64,000 bases of DNA from Euwallacea fornicatus (taxonomy: Eukaryota > Arthropoda > Insecta > Coleoptera > Curculionidae), in the NCBI RefSeq assembly GCF_040115645.1, contig NC_089554.1:1984001-2048000 (forward strand), given 5' to 3'. Within the stretch, counting starts at the first letter, position 1. The number at the start of each line of letters is the position of its first letter. The notes under the pieces are model-generated. The model saw only the letters and a program-made list of their open reading frames with translations, made no database searches and was not told where the DNA came from. The position numbers were made by a program, and so were the translations under genes. Positions 1 to 11,220 of this stretch are shown here, in pieces.

Positions 1-299
1 CAAATCTCAAAACGTTATTAAGAAAACGAAGTGTATATACAAAGATAATAAAAACACATTTACAAAAAATTTATAAAGCAAACCATATTTATCCATATAA
101 AGCCAAATTTTGTCACTCTTTGGAAGAAGGTAACGAAGCAAGACGATTGCAGTTCCCTTTCTCTTTGAGAAAGTTAATTTTAGAAATTAGAAATTTTCAT
201 AAACTAATAATTTTATCTGACCAAACCACTTTTATCACAAATTGTATCCCGTCGTCCCAAAACTCTTGATAATAGAGTAAAAGCAACCCCTCTTATGTA

Positions 300-820
300 A
301 TTAATGCAAAAAGACAACATTTTAAAACTGTAAATTTTTGGTGTGCCGTGTCATATGAGTTAAACATTATTGGACCTTTCTTCATCGAAGAAGCATACTT
401 ATTTACAAATTCTTCAAAAGTTTATAGAAGAACTTCGTTTAAATATTCGACAGTCACATTTCTTTCAAAATGACGATTGTTCTGCCCATTCTACAAAAAT
501 TACTACTGATTGGCTAAATGATCAATTAGGTTAAATATGGCTTGGAAAAATGAGCCAGACGTCTTGGCCGGCTAGATCCCCAGACCTTATGACAATGGAT
601 TTTTTTTGTTTAGACAAGAATAAAACAAATAGTTCACGAAGAATACATTCCAAATAATACGGAAAAATACTAAGAAAACAGGGTAACAAACGCAGTTCGA
701 GTAATTCCTAGAAAACACGCATAGTCAACTTTTAAAGAATTTCGACACCTTATTGATAAATGTGCAAATTTAGAAGGAGACTTAGTAAAGGTTTAAGTTT
801 AATATGAGATTATATATTGT
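300..820 (+). pseudogene. decayed IS630/Tc1/mariner-type transposase, C-terminal part
   Basis: Several frames must be combined. Around 580 the residues WPARSPDL followed by DFF match the WPPRSPDLTPLDFFLWG block that carries the third catalytic Asp in a large insect IS630/Tc1/mariner group. Upstream, FLHRRSILIYKF and a poorly preserved QNDDCSAHS (for QQDGAPAH) fit the middle of the same domain. There are many stops and frameshifts and no clear ends, so it is an old relic. Family assignment rests on motif recall only. Confidence 0.5.
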
Positions 821-1039
821 TTAATTTATCTAACGATTACAGTTTCTCATTTTAATATAACGAAAATGAGCAAAAACAAAATTCTTTGATTTGGAAGATG
901 CAACAAAATGTGAGAAATCAAAATTGGCAGAGGACTTTGAAATTTGGCGCATGGACTTCGGTTCCGATTCTAAACAACTTTTCTTAATAACATTATGTCG
1001 TATTTGACACAAACCAAACTGATTTTTCTTCCAATGGTA

Positions 1040-1215
1040 CATATTTTTAACTTAGACTTAACAGTATTACAATCCAAACGTATGATCTCGATATGGAAGT
1101 GTTCCAATAGAGTGGTCGAAGGAAAAAGGAAGCGGGATGGTCTTCTCTGTCTTGTTAAACAAAGTGGTTTCAGTATAGTTAGGTTGCGGCTATTAGCACT
1201 TAGCAGTATTGAACA
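1040..1215 (+). repeat. dispersed repeat, copy 1 (pairs with 5795-5960)
   Basis: The stretch ending CTGTCTTGTTAAACAAAGTGG and TTTCAGTATAGTTAGGTTGC closely matches 5905-5940 in the same orientation, with weaker similarity for about 130 bases upstream. The type is unknown; it may be a SINE or the 3' end of a LINE. Confidence 0.5.
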
Positions 1216-4200
1216 GTGTTAGAGGCAGAGCAAATATTTATCATACACATAAACAAAAAAGTAATAATAATAATGATCTTTATTGCTAAAACGTGAACAA
1301 GTCTCAAGGCATATTAATTTTGTCAGCGATGTGTCAGGAGGCATTTTGAGAGGAAATGTTCTGAATAAAAACGTTTAAAGAAGCATACTTTATCGCTAAA
1401 AAAATTGCTCATTCTTAAACCAACATTTTTTAACCCAGGCCAAAATTTGCTTTTCTATTTGCGAAATAAATTTTTTCTACATGCCTGGAGAGACAGTGTG
1501 AAAGGGTTCAAGCACTGATTTTGGAACATCCATCCATCCTAATGTGTCTATTCTAGTATGGTTTTCCGATTTTCCAAATAAGTTCTATTAAGTTAAAAAC
1601 ACAATAGTATGGGGAAAGGCGAATAACTTTATGGCTGCGCCTGGCCAACTCTCCTTGAAAATATAACTAGTCGATTAAGGACGCTACAAGATCCTTCAAC
1701 CAACTGTCTATAGACTTGGACATTGTACTAACAACAACAATAACAATAACAACACCGATAAACAAATAAACACCAGGACTACGTTTGTTCCCAGAAAAAC
1801 AGACTTTTACTGCAAAAATAGATGAACAAAGAAAATAAAAATTTTAAATACCAAAAACAACAAAAATTGATACTTTCCGAATAGCAGTCGTAAAGTCAAC
1901 CGGGAAACGTCAACGAATTAAGCTGCAATCATGAAACAAAATAGTATTGTGTTTAGACGTTCAAATATTTCTCTATCTTTTTCTAACATTAAATTTATGG
2001 TGCTTGTCATTTTACTTAAGGCGACTTTCAATCGTTAGGCGATTTGCACTACAATGAGATCACTTAAATTTCATATCTAGCCAGCTGTGGGATTTTACAG
2101 AAAAGAAATAGAAGGTAAAAAGTAGGTCGTAGCTTGATCACATGCCGCAAAATGAGGTTAGATTATTATATTAGGTTACTTAGGTAACCAAATATACACA
2201 AATGATGATTTACATATGTACGCTCTCTTCTTCAAAAACCTTCACAGCTGATTAGATATGAAATTTAAATGTTCTCTCGGCATAAGCCGTAAGAGCAGTG
2301 ACGGCATCCAACAGTAAAAAATACCAATTGACGTCATCTATGGATAATGTATTCTAACGTCTTGCTGTAAGTATTTAGGAACTTGTGCAGTAAAAGTTTC
2401 CAAGAGGAGAGTTGGTTAAGAAAAGTATTAAAAAAGGTGTTTTTATGCAGATGTAGAGCGTTGAGGTCTTTACCTAGGTGTAGTTTACACCGGATCAAAA
2501 ACATATTAAAAAAAAAAAAAAAACTTTTGCGAGTAAATATTTGCCCGTCACTTCGTTAAGATGCTAATAAAATCGCGTTAATGACTAGGAGAAAATTCTA
2601 AAACGAATTTACCCTTCGGGGAGTTTTCCTCCGGGGCGAAAGTATTCAGGGGTTCTAGTTCGTTAGTCTTCTCGAGATCTGACAGTTCTTTATTGAAAAA
2701 TTGGCTGGCATTCGGGTCGATCGAAAGTAATTAATTATTTTTGGCATTATCGAGCGCCTGCCGCCACCGTCTGGTTTTCTTTTACTAATTCATGAGCCGC
2801 GAACGAGTAATAAAACAGCGCGACCCTGACGTCCGACACAAATGAAACCTCATTCATGAACTATAACGCAGTACTCCCAATTTTTATACTGTTAATCGTT
2901 TACAAATGATGCACCTTCCAAGTGAGAGAAAGATCTCTTCGGGACTTGCGACAATTAATATTAAAAACTTTAACTTTTTTAACTGTAGGTTTGTAGGTGC
3001 AGGAAAGCGGGATAACTTCAGGAATAGCGTTCCTGATTGAACACCCTCCAGATTGCTGTGCAATGACGGCTGCCAATGGCTGGCTGGCTTTCTCGTGATT
3101 AAGTCGCTCGTGCATGCATAACGACTCGGCTCGAGCGGGATTTTTATTGACGTGCAATTAAAAATTTTTTTGGAAACCAGGAAACGAACCCTCTGGAGCT
3201 AATTTGCCAGGAATTTGTTTATTTTCTTATTTGTTTTTTTTTTGATACTGTTGATCTGATTGGTGCCAAACTGGAAAATGGAGGCGGATCTGGATATCAC
3301 ACCTCGATCACATACATAATAATAATAACCTGATATGTCTATTCACATAAGTAAAGCAAACCAAGGCCCGTCCAAAACTCATTTGGATCAACTTTTTTTG
3401 TCTAAAAAATAGAATTTCCAGTATATAGATACTTCACTGTATGTCAAACTTTTTGTTATTATACTTAGTCAGAAGTTTTCTTTTACCAAGCTTTTGGTGG
3501 TAGAATGAGGGAACCGTAAGAGCAACAAGAAATGCAGTTTATATCATGATGTAGTCAATATTTTACCCTTTATTCTAATGAACGTGAACTGGGACAAAAA
3601 ATTAGTTCAATATCATATTTCTCAACTACTGTTTACAAACACATATTTTTATATTACTTGGTAGCATGTTACTTTACGTCGCGTATTCATAGTTAACAGC
3701 ACTTCTAATGAACATAACGGTCGATATTAACTATGATTACCCTTGCGGACGGTCCATTTGTTGTGTTTATCCCGTTGCAGTACTTCCGTAAAAGATTGAT
3801 ATTCAATAAAAAAAGCTATATTTAATTCTTACTCACTTCGGAATCTACCGTGCATAACTTCCTGTTGTATGATACACAATTTTCAAATGGACCATCGTTT
3901 TTATCAGCTGTATCATTTCCGAAATATGAGGGTGATTCGGTACCTTTTTACACACTACATATTTCAGTGGCAATATTACTGAACCGAAATAACTTTATTT
4001 CATTTATTGTCGGTTATTAATATAAAGGGTGATTTACAACGCAACTCATACTGAACAGGTACGTTTAGAGGACCTCAAAATATGTGCATTTTTTATATGA
4101 AGTTTATTTTTTATGTTTATGGTTGCTGAGATATCGACTTCAGAAGATGAATAAAAAACTTTGGAAAAAATTAATTATTCATGAAAACCTTAACCGAGAA

Positions 4201-4740
4201 TAATCACATTTGGGAAATGTTTTTGTTTTATTGATGTCGTTATTTGCTAAAAAGTTGATATGGAAGCTAAATAAGGTGTGGTTTAGGAATGAGTCACTCT
4301 TAAAATGATTTGAGTTTTTTTAACCGTCATCTCAATAACAAGTACGATTTAAAAATATAATAATACATTTAATTTTATATCTTTTTGTACTCTCGAACAT
4401 TTTTCAAAAAATTATTGTTAAGAAAAAAATATTTTGTGATTTGATGTTAAAACCAATCAAATCGAGCAAAAAGAAATTATGTGCCTTAAAGACTAAAAGG
4501 TTCAACTGTCTTTAAATCATTCTGTTGCTAGAATGCGACTGTCGTCAAATCTGATACTATTTAAGTTTATGCAGTTTACAAAATTTTCGTGTATCATATT
4601 TTTGTTTGTAGTAATCTTATATTCTAAAGAGCTGGAAATTTTACATTTCATGAACAAGTTAATATGCTATTGGTATGAGGATTTTGCCAGGGTAATTGCC
4701 GAAGAAGTGTAAAAGAAAACTGAAGATTATATTTATATAT
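1216..4740. other. no gene seen; AT-rich with short simple repeats
   Basis: It includes a CAA/ATA-type microsatellite (about 1729-1757), an A run at 2507-2523, and an unusually GC-rich, transposon-free block at about 2620-3160 that might be a conserved non-coding element. Nothing in it could be assigned as coding. Confidence 0.4.
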
Positions 4741-4746
4741 TATATA

Positions 4747-5792
4747 TACAGTGTGACCTATTTAATATGGAAACCTCTCTAATTTTTATATCTATAACTC
4801 GATTTCAAAGAACTATGCCTCAAAAGAGAGAGAATAAAAAGCTTTACTAATGCTTTAATAATTGGTTTCTAATTCACCCGACTTATTCCCATAATAAATT
4901 CTTTTCTATGTCAAAAATTTAAAAAAAGGATTAGGGTGTTTTTTTTGTAAAAAATAAGAGCGCCACTAGGTTTAACACTCTTTAAAATGGGGGCATATCA
5001 AATTTTATAGAAAAATAACAATTATTAATCATTTTGATGAAACTTACGTTATAGTTGCAAACAATATTATTTTATCAAGATAGCTATAAAAACGAATAAA
5101 AATTAAAATAAGTAAACTCATAAAGTACATCTTAGACACTTCCGCTAGCCCACCCTTTAATTGAATACATTTATTTTATATTTTTTAAATGTCGTGAGGC
5201 TATTTCTTCGCAAGTTTTGCGCATGCAGGTTCGAAGATCTTCAATGAAGCAAAAACGCGATTTAATAAATTTTATTTTTGATAGTGTTCCACAGACAAAA
5301 ACCTAAGGACGTAAGACCAGAACATCTAGAAAGCAATTCGATTAATGGACTATTACTGCGTATCCATTTATTTTCGAAACGGAAACTTAAATATTGACTC
5401 ACATAAATGGAGTTATGAACAGGACTGCTATCTAATTAAAAATAGAGGTTTTTCAAATAAGCAAGTAGCAGATCGTCTAAAGCATCCATCACTTTTTGCT
5501 GAAGAAATTATAATATATCATTGAATTCGTAATAAAACGCAGAATTTAAATATGTAAAAAAACCAATGCTTGATTATTCAAAAAAATGCAATATTGGGTT
5601 GGCACACGTTCTTCAACATCTTGCATACATGCATCTGTTGCATCTGGCAACATCTTGTATAAAACTCCTAACTATCTTGAATAACTACATGAACTTTCAA
5701 ATACTTTTTGTTAGATATTTTTTTTCTATTTCAATATATTAAAAAGTGAGAGGGAGAGTGGGACTTTTCACGTGGACACCCTGTACAAATTC
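4747..5792 (-). mobile_element. decayed DNA transposon with transposase remnant
   Basis: The ends TACAGTGTGACC (left) and the complement of TACAGGGTGTCC (right) form short imperfect inverted termini. Inside, on the minus strand at about 5180-5370, the residues VCGTLSKIKF, FIEDLRTCMRKTCEEIA follow the LWGxLKxKVY ... IEDLRxRIRxxCEEI pattern at the C-terminus of IS630/Tc1/mariner-type transposases. Stops interrupt it. The element is about 1.05 kb, shorter than an intact one, so it is probably internally deleted. Confidence 0.5.
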
Positions 5793-5794
5793 TT

Positions 5795-5960
5795 AACTTT
5801 ATGTGACTAAACATTATTACAACTCCAACTTATAAACGACATCTGGAAATGTTCGAACGGGGTAGGCGACTGAAACAAGAACTGAGATTGATTTGTCTGT
5901 CTTGTTAAGTAAAGTGGCTTCAGTATAGTCAAGTTGTGAGGATTATTTTTCCACTTGTTC
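5795..5960 (+). repeat. dispersed repeat, copy 2
   Basis: Same family as 1040-1215. It shares CTGTCTTGTTAAGTAAAGTGG and TTCAGTATAGTCAAGTTG with copy 1, diverged elsewhere. It sits immediately downstream of the DNA element ending near 5792 and just before the LINE relic. Confidence 0.5.
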
Positions 5961-5984
5961 TACAATTGCAGCAGTTTTTCGACG

Positions 5985-6430
5985 ATTTTTTTCATGTGTG
6001 TTCGTTCGTACAATAACTGGTTATGTGAATTGTGTAACGGATTTCAGGGTATCTTATTTTTGCAATTAATCTTAGTGCAAACTTTTCCGTTGTTTGTACA
6101 TATCGTTTAATTTTTTCAGTTGCATTTTTCCTTAATACGTGTCCATAATCCAATAATGGTCGACAGATAGATGTCTCCATTTTTTACAGTTGTAGTGATA
6201 ACTCGTTTGGTCTTATATGTTAGTGTTCAGAGGGGTTTTGTTCTTTGGTGATTTCCACTCTGATGTTTATGTACATATTTAGTAAATTTTAATATTTTTG
6301 TCGACTTTTACTTCCAAGTACTTGACGTCATTCTTTGGTTCCATTATGTGTCCGTCTATTACTATTATTGGTCAGACGGCTTTGATTTGATGGATTTGGA
6401 GCAGGGCTTGATTTTTGGCGGCATTTGATA
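5985..6430 (-). pseudogene. non-LTR retrotransposon (jockey/CR1-like) reverse transcriptase C-terminal remnant
   Basis: On the minus strand, about 6380-6250 reads VIDGHIMEPKNDVKYLEVKV with D following. This matches the VKYLGVxLD motif after the palm of LINE reverse transcriptases. About 6175-6030 then reads SICRPLLDYGHVLRKNA and TTEKFALRLIAKIRYPE, the typical RPxLxYGxxVW ... QxxxLRxI segment. Stops and frameshifts separate the pieces. The catalytic YADD is not present, so it is 5'-truncated, as is usual for LINE copies. Confidence 0.6.
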
Positions 6431-8754
6431 TTAACCTCCGTTTATAGAATCACGCCATTCTTTGTTATTAATATTTTCTCCAATGTCATCATGTTTTCAC
6501 TACCATCCCGATTCAAGATAAATAACGAGTGTTTTCAACTGAAACGTACAAGAGCTAAAACAAAATATAAACTCCCTTTTATTGCCGATAAAAACGGAAA
6601 TCTTTCGTCCACGTATGTCCGATAATTTATCGCAGTTTTCCGAAAAGCCGTCGGGTAGAGTCCGAGATATCTATGTGGAAGTAGCCCAATTAGCTCAATA
6701 AATCAGAAAATATGCTCATGGTAATATCTGGCAAGATTTATGGGGGCTTACATGTCGTAGGCTAGTAGCCATTCTGTCGGGTCCATGAACACGAATGGGT
6801 TTGATGTTCGTAGAACCAGAGGCGTGCTCAAAATTGTTAAATTCATGTAAATGTGCTGTACTTGAAATATCGATAGTAGGATCTACTTAATTAATAATCT
6901 ACAATAATTGAGTATATAGCATCTCTTGAGAGCTTCCAAAAGTTGATAAAACATTTCCCCCGCTTCGACCCGGGAGTTCATAAAACACACCGATGCTTTC
7001 ATAAATAAAGCCCCTGAGTGGCTTATGGTGTTTACCGACTTCCTTTACAGTATCAATAGCTTCCTGACTCTTTTAAGTAACATCTTTTATAAAAACTAAG
7101 CCCAACAAATTACCGGAAGGAAAGAGGATGTTTTCAGGAAGCATCGCTTCAACGGCGAGAATCCTTTTCGCTTCCTTTTTCACCTAAACACATTGGTTTT
7201 CAAACAAAGCCACGGCTTCGACTTGCTTTTGGCAATTGCTTGTGTTGTTTTTCTTTTGAAAAGAGGGATTAAAACGGGAAAATGCCTTAATACAGATAAA
7301 CAACACCATATAAATGATTAATGTCATTCAAATTACCTGTTACAGTTGATTGAATTATTATGTGATGTGGAACAAGATCCATTTAGCCTCCCCACACAAT
7401 CGTTGTAGGAATGTTTGCCAAATAGAGCAATCGTGCTGGTATATTGACATTTAAGGGTCGCATAAAGGGCCTCACTACTGACCGGCCTTTTGAACTGGAA
7501 AGAAGGTTTTAGTTACATATTTGTGAGCAAACAAATTAATAATTTCGAGTCTCCTTTAGTAGTCACTCTGAGCCGTGAAATACCTCTATTTAAAAAGTGA
7601 CTCGGGGCAGTATAAAAAGGTTAATCTAATACCTGTTGATGAATGAGGAGGAAAAATAAAAAAGACGGGTGAGAAAAGCGGTTTTCTTTGAACGTCACGT
7701 GGAGTGGCTCTTCTTGCGGATTTGTGACGCCCTCGCTGACTGAGCGGATCTTTATAAAAAGCCGGGGAAATCGGATTTCAAAGGGTGTCAACTGCACAGA
7801 CACTTAATTTCTTTAAATTCATTTTATCATCTTTACCGCGTAAAGGCATAGTGATTGTTGTTTATTAAACTTCTCACTAGCAGTTATTTAAATTAATATT
7901 ACTCTAGCATGATCCCAATAAACGTAGAAGCCACCACAAACTCAAGTCTACAATTCCGTCGGTTACACATTAAAATTAGAAACGACAAGTTCCAAGTTAG
8001 GATCCCAAAGTTTCCTTAAATCTCCCACCTTATCACTTAGCTTTGGCTGCAATGGCGGAGAGAACAGACGGCAGTGGCTTTTTACGGCACCACTTTAATT
8101 AAATCCGTTTGTGACATCAGCGCGATGTTGTCACCGTTTCTAACGTACAGATTTCTACGTGATGTGGTTTGTAAAGCGCAAATTGCCCTCCAGAAATCTC
8201 CCACCGTTTCCGCATTATTTATTTCGGTTTAAATCAGCTAACTGTCTTCATGAATATTTCTTGACACTGGGGCTTTACAATGCATATGTGAGAAATTACC
8301 TCATTAACGCATGGATATCATTTTGGCCAATTAAAAATTGTAATTTTGGCTCATGATGAATTTTTTTTCTTAGAAATCTTTGAGAGAATACGGAATTCGA
8401 TCCGCCAAAAGCAACCGTTACCCAGCTTAATGCATAATATACAGGATGGCTTTTTAGTATGTGCGCAGCACTTTTTTAAACTACTTACATCCAAAATTGC
8501 AATTCCCATTATAACCCCCTCAGACCCCAGGTATCATTGGTAGTACGTGCGATACAAGTTTACTTTTGCGCACTGGCATCGCAGGGCCGCGCATGTCTCC
8601 TAAGACACCTTAGGACGTACCACTATAACTTTTACGCACGTTGCGTATGTTTTGCTTGTGTTTAGATGATCTGCGCAGTGACTGCTGCATCCATGCTGAC
8701 TCTAGCGCAACAGCCAAGTGATCTCACAATCTCACAACCAAGTCAACGTTAACA
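6431..8754. other. no gene seen
   Basis: AT-rich sequence with short chance reading frames only. None has a recognisable motif, supported splice sites or strong start context. No repeat structure was evident by eye. Confidence 0.35.
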
Positions 8755-8761
8755 TATTCAT

Positions 8762-10608
8762 GTTTGGGAAAGTTGGTATAAAATTTAAGTAGAATCAAAA
8801 AGAGTAAAAAAAAATTCCTATAAACATCGATCCGACGGAGCAGCATTACTGAGATATAGCCCTCCAAAGGGATTCGTTTGGATATTTTTTAAAATAACTT
8901 TGTTTTTGATTAGGATAATGGAAAGAAAATTGTAGTTTTTAACTTAATTAAGGAAAATAAAATTGTAGGTAATAAGAGTCTTTAACCATTATAAGTTTCA
9001 TCCAAATCGATTATAAATAAGGGAAGTTTTCTAACAACTTTAACAGAAAATTTTCGAATATTTTTTATTTATTTGAAGTTATTGATATTTGAAAAATAGC
9101 TACTTTTTAAATAATGTAAGAAACAGAACAGTAATATTTTTTAACATTTTCACGGAATAAGACTCTTTCCCGGTGACTGTTTCACTCTAGTGATTATCGC
9201 TTTCTGTAATGGAAATAGTCTGCGTTCAGGCCAGGGGCTGCCTGAATTCCTGCCTAACAGTAGTGACTGCCTCACTAGGCACCCACAGAGGAATCCAAAT
9301 GCGCTGGCGGGGTTTCGTAATTGAGTCGAAGGACCAGACGGGCTACCGTCATAAAATAATGGGGTTCCAAAGGTTCGAGAGGGTATAGAATCTCTGTTAC
9401 ACGAATTACACTAAATTTAATCACAGACTAGTTGAATTACAAAAGTGCGTGGTGATTAAAGTATTAACACTAATGCCCGTGTATAGAGTTCTATTGCGAC
9501 TAGAGCGTGAGAAGGTTGTAAACTTCTGTGGTCTGACTTGTGAAATTTTGAGAGAGGAGAGAAGTTGCTGTTAACGCGGCGAGGTGAGAAACGGTTCTGT
9601 TTCTTGCTCCAAGAAGGGTGGTGCTCCTTCCCGAAAAACGCAGGTTCCCGAGTTTGATTTCCCACAAATTTCGTGGAAAAATCACCACCTTGATGCTTTC
9701 ACACCATTGCCTTATCGCTAACATCCTCTGGTTCTTGTCCACTTGCGAGTTTATTGCGACATTCCATCCTAATTTACTGCTGCCCTTAATCTATTGGACA
9801 ATTCGCACTTTATAAATCAAGGTGGAAGTAAACCAGATGAAAGGTGATTAGCGCGGTACTCGTGGTTTGGCACCTAATGGTTGGGTTCTGTTTTCTCTCT
9901 TTATCAAATTTATTGCCCAGATGTTACGGCAATGCGTGAGAGCGATCTTTATGTTGGAGTTTCTCCAACAGTCTGCATGTTGAAAGAGACCTACGCAGAC
10001 ATGTCAACAAAGTTGCTAGTTAATATAAGAAAACAAAATAGTAAAAGAAATAAATTTTTATGGGAAATTTTAGGTTATAACTTTGAATCACAAAATGTAT
10101 TAAAAAACTTGTATGTGACAATCACTACAGTAAAACTATCACCGTGAAAGATGTCTATTAGGTGAAAATGTGAGAAACATTTTAACGTTCTCAACCATAC
10201 AGTGTTTTAAAACATTTTTTTTTAAATAAACATAGAATTTGAAAATAATTTTGACAATTTTTTCCCCAAAAAAGTCTAATTCGTTAACAAATAATATTAT
10301 TTACTTAAAAAGAATAAAGAAAAACGAAAAATTTCTGATAAATGTAGTTCAAAAATTAGCCTTATTATAATCGATTTTAAGAAAACTTATGATAGTTAAA
10401 GATGCTTAAGGTATGATTATTACCTGCAATTTTCATTTCATTACCTTAATCAGAAAGAAAATTATTTAAAAAAATATCTAAATCAATCCCTTTGAAGGGC
10501 TATATCTGAGTAACGGTGCTCCGTCGATTAAATGTTTATAGATTTTTTTACTATTTTTGGTTCTACTTCCACCTCCTTATGTTTTATACCAACTTTCCCA
10601 AACACCCT
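8762..10608. mobile_element. foldback-type element with terminal inverted repeats of about 450 bases
   Basis: The left arm (about 8762-9205) starts GTTTGGGAAAGTTGGTATAAAA. Its diverged complement forms the right arm (about 10108-10608), ending TTTTATACCAACTTTCCCAAAC. Matching landmarks run in order through the arms: CGACGGAGCA, GATATAGCCCT-CAAAGGGATT, ATCGATTATAA/AATCGATTATAA, and CGGTGA...TAGTGATT. The loop (9206-10107) contains no recognisable transposase. Total length is about 1.85 kb. It could be a foldback or a long-TIR non-autonomous DNA transposon. No target duplication was identified. Confidence 0.7.
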
Positions 10609-10615
10609 GAAGAAT

Positions 10616-11220
10616 AATGAAGATTTCGCTTGAGGAGAACCTCTTCAGATCACTTAGTATATTGTGCATTAAGTGGAAAAGCATACACATGCTCTTTTCT
10701 CTTGCTCTTCTGCCGCCAGTGATTTAGTAAAGGAAGAGAAGTCTCCTTGTAACTTGGCTTTTGCAGTTTAAACAATAAAGATATGGTAGCTAGAGAAGTC
10801 TCTTTTATTTCCAATTTTTATTATTAGTCCTTAATTACTATCCTAATCTAATATTACACAAATTTCATTAAGAACCTCTATAATATGGCTCATTCTGTAC
10901 AAATGCGCGACCGACCGTCCAAATAATAACTCGGTGGCTCTCTCCTTCCACGGCTTGATCAATACCCCTCCTTGGCCGCCCCGAGCCCCCCTGCCGCCCC
11001 TCAGACCCGGTCTTAATTAGGAGTTGAATCTGTGGCGGACATACATAAGGGAGCTTAGACCAATATGCACCAGACTGCTCTCTTAGCGCCGCGTGCAAAT
11101 GCGGTTGTTTAAAACATTGGGGTACAGAGGGGCACCATATGCTTGGTGTGGTTTTTATTTGTGGCCCCAAGTGCCCAGGTTTTATCCCAAATGAGGGCAG
11201 TTGTATATGCATTTATGAAT
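10616..11220. other. unassigned stretch with a GC-rich core
   Basis: Position 10880-11180 is distinctly GC-rich (runs such as CCGAGCCCCCCTGCCGCCCC). A 114-codon open frame occurs on the minus strand (10868-11212), but its residues match nothing I know and it may be an effect of the composition. A TG...CA stretch at 10618-10859 with AATAAAG inside resembles a solo LTR, but no flanking duplication was found. Confidence 0.3.

Noticed and set aside
10618..10859. Solo LTR (TG...CA with AATAAA)
   Set aside because: Flanking 5-base duplication does not match and no primer-binding site follows.
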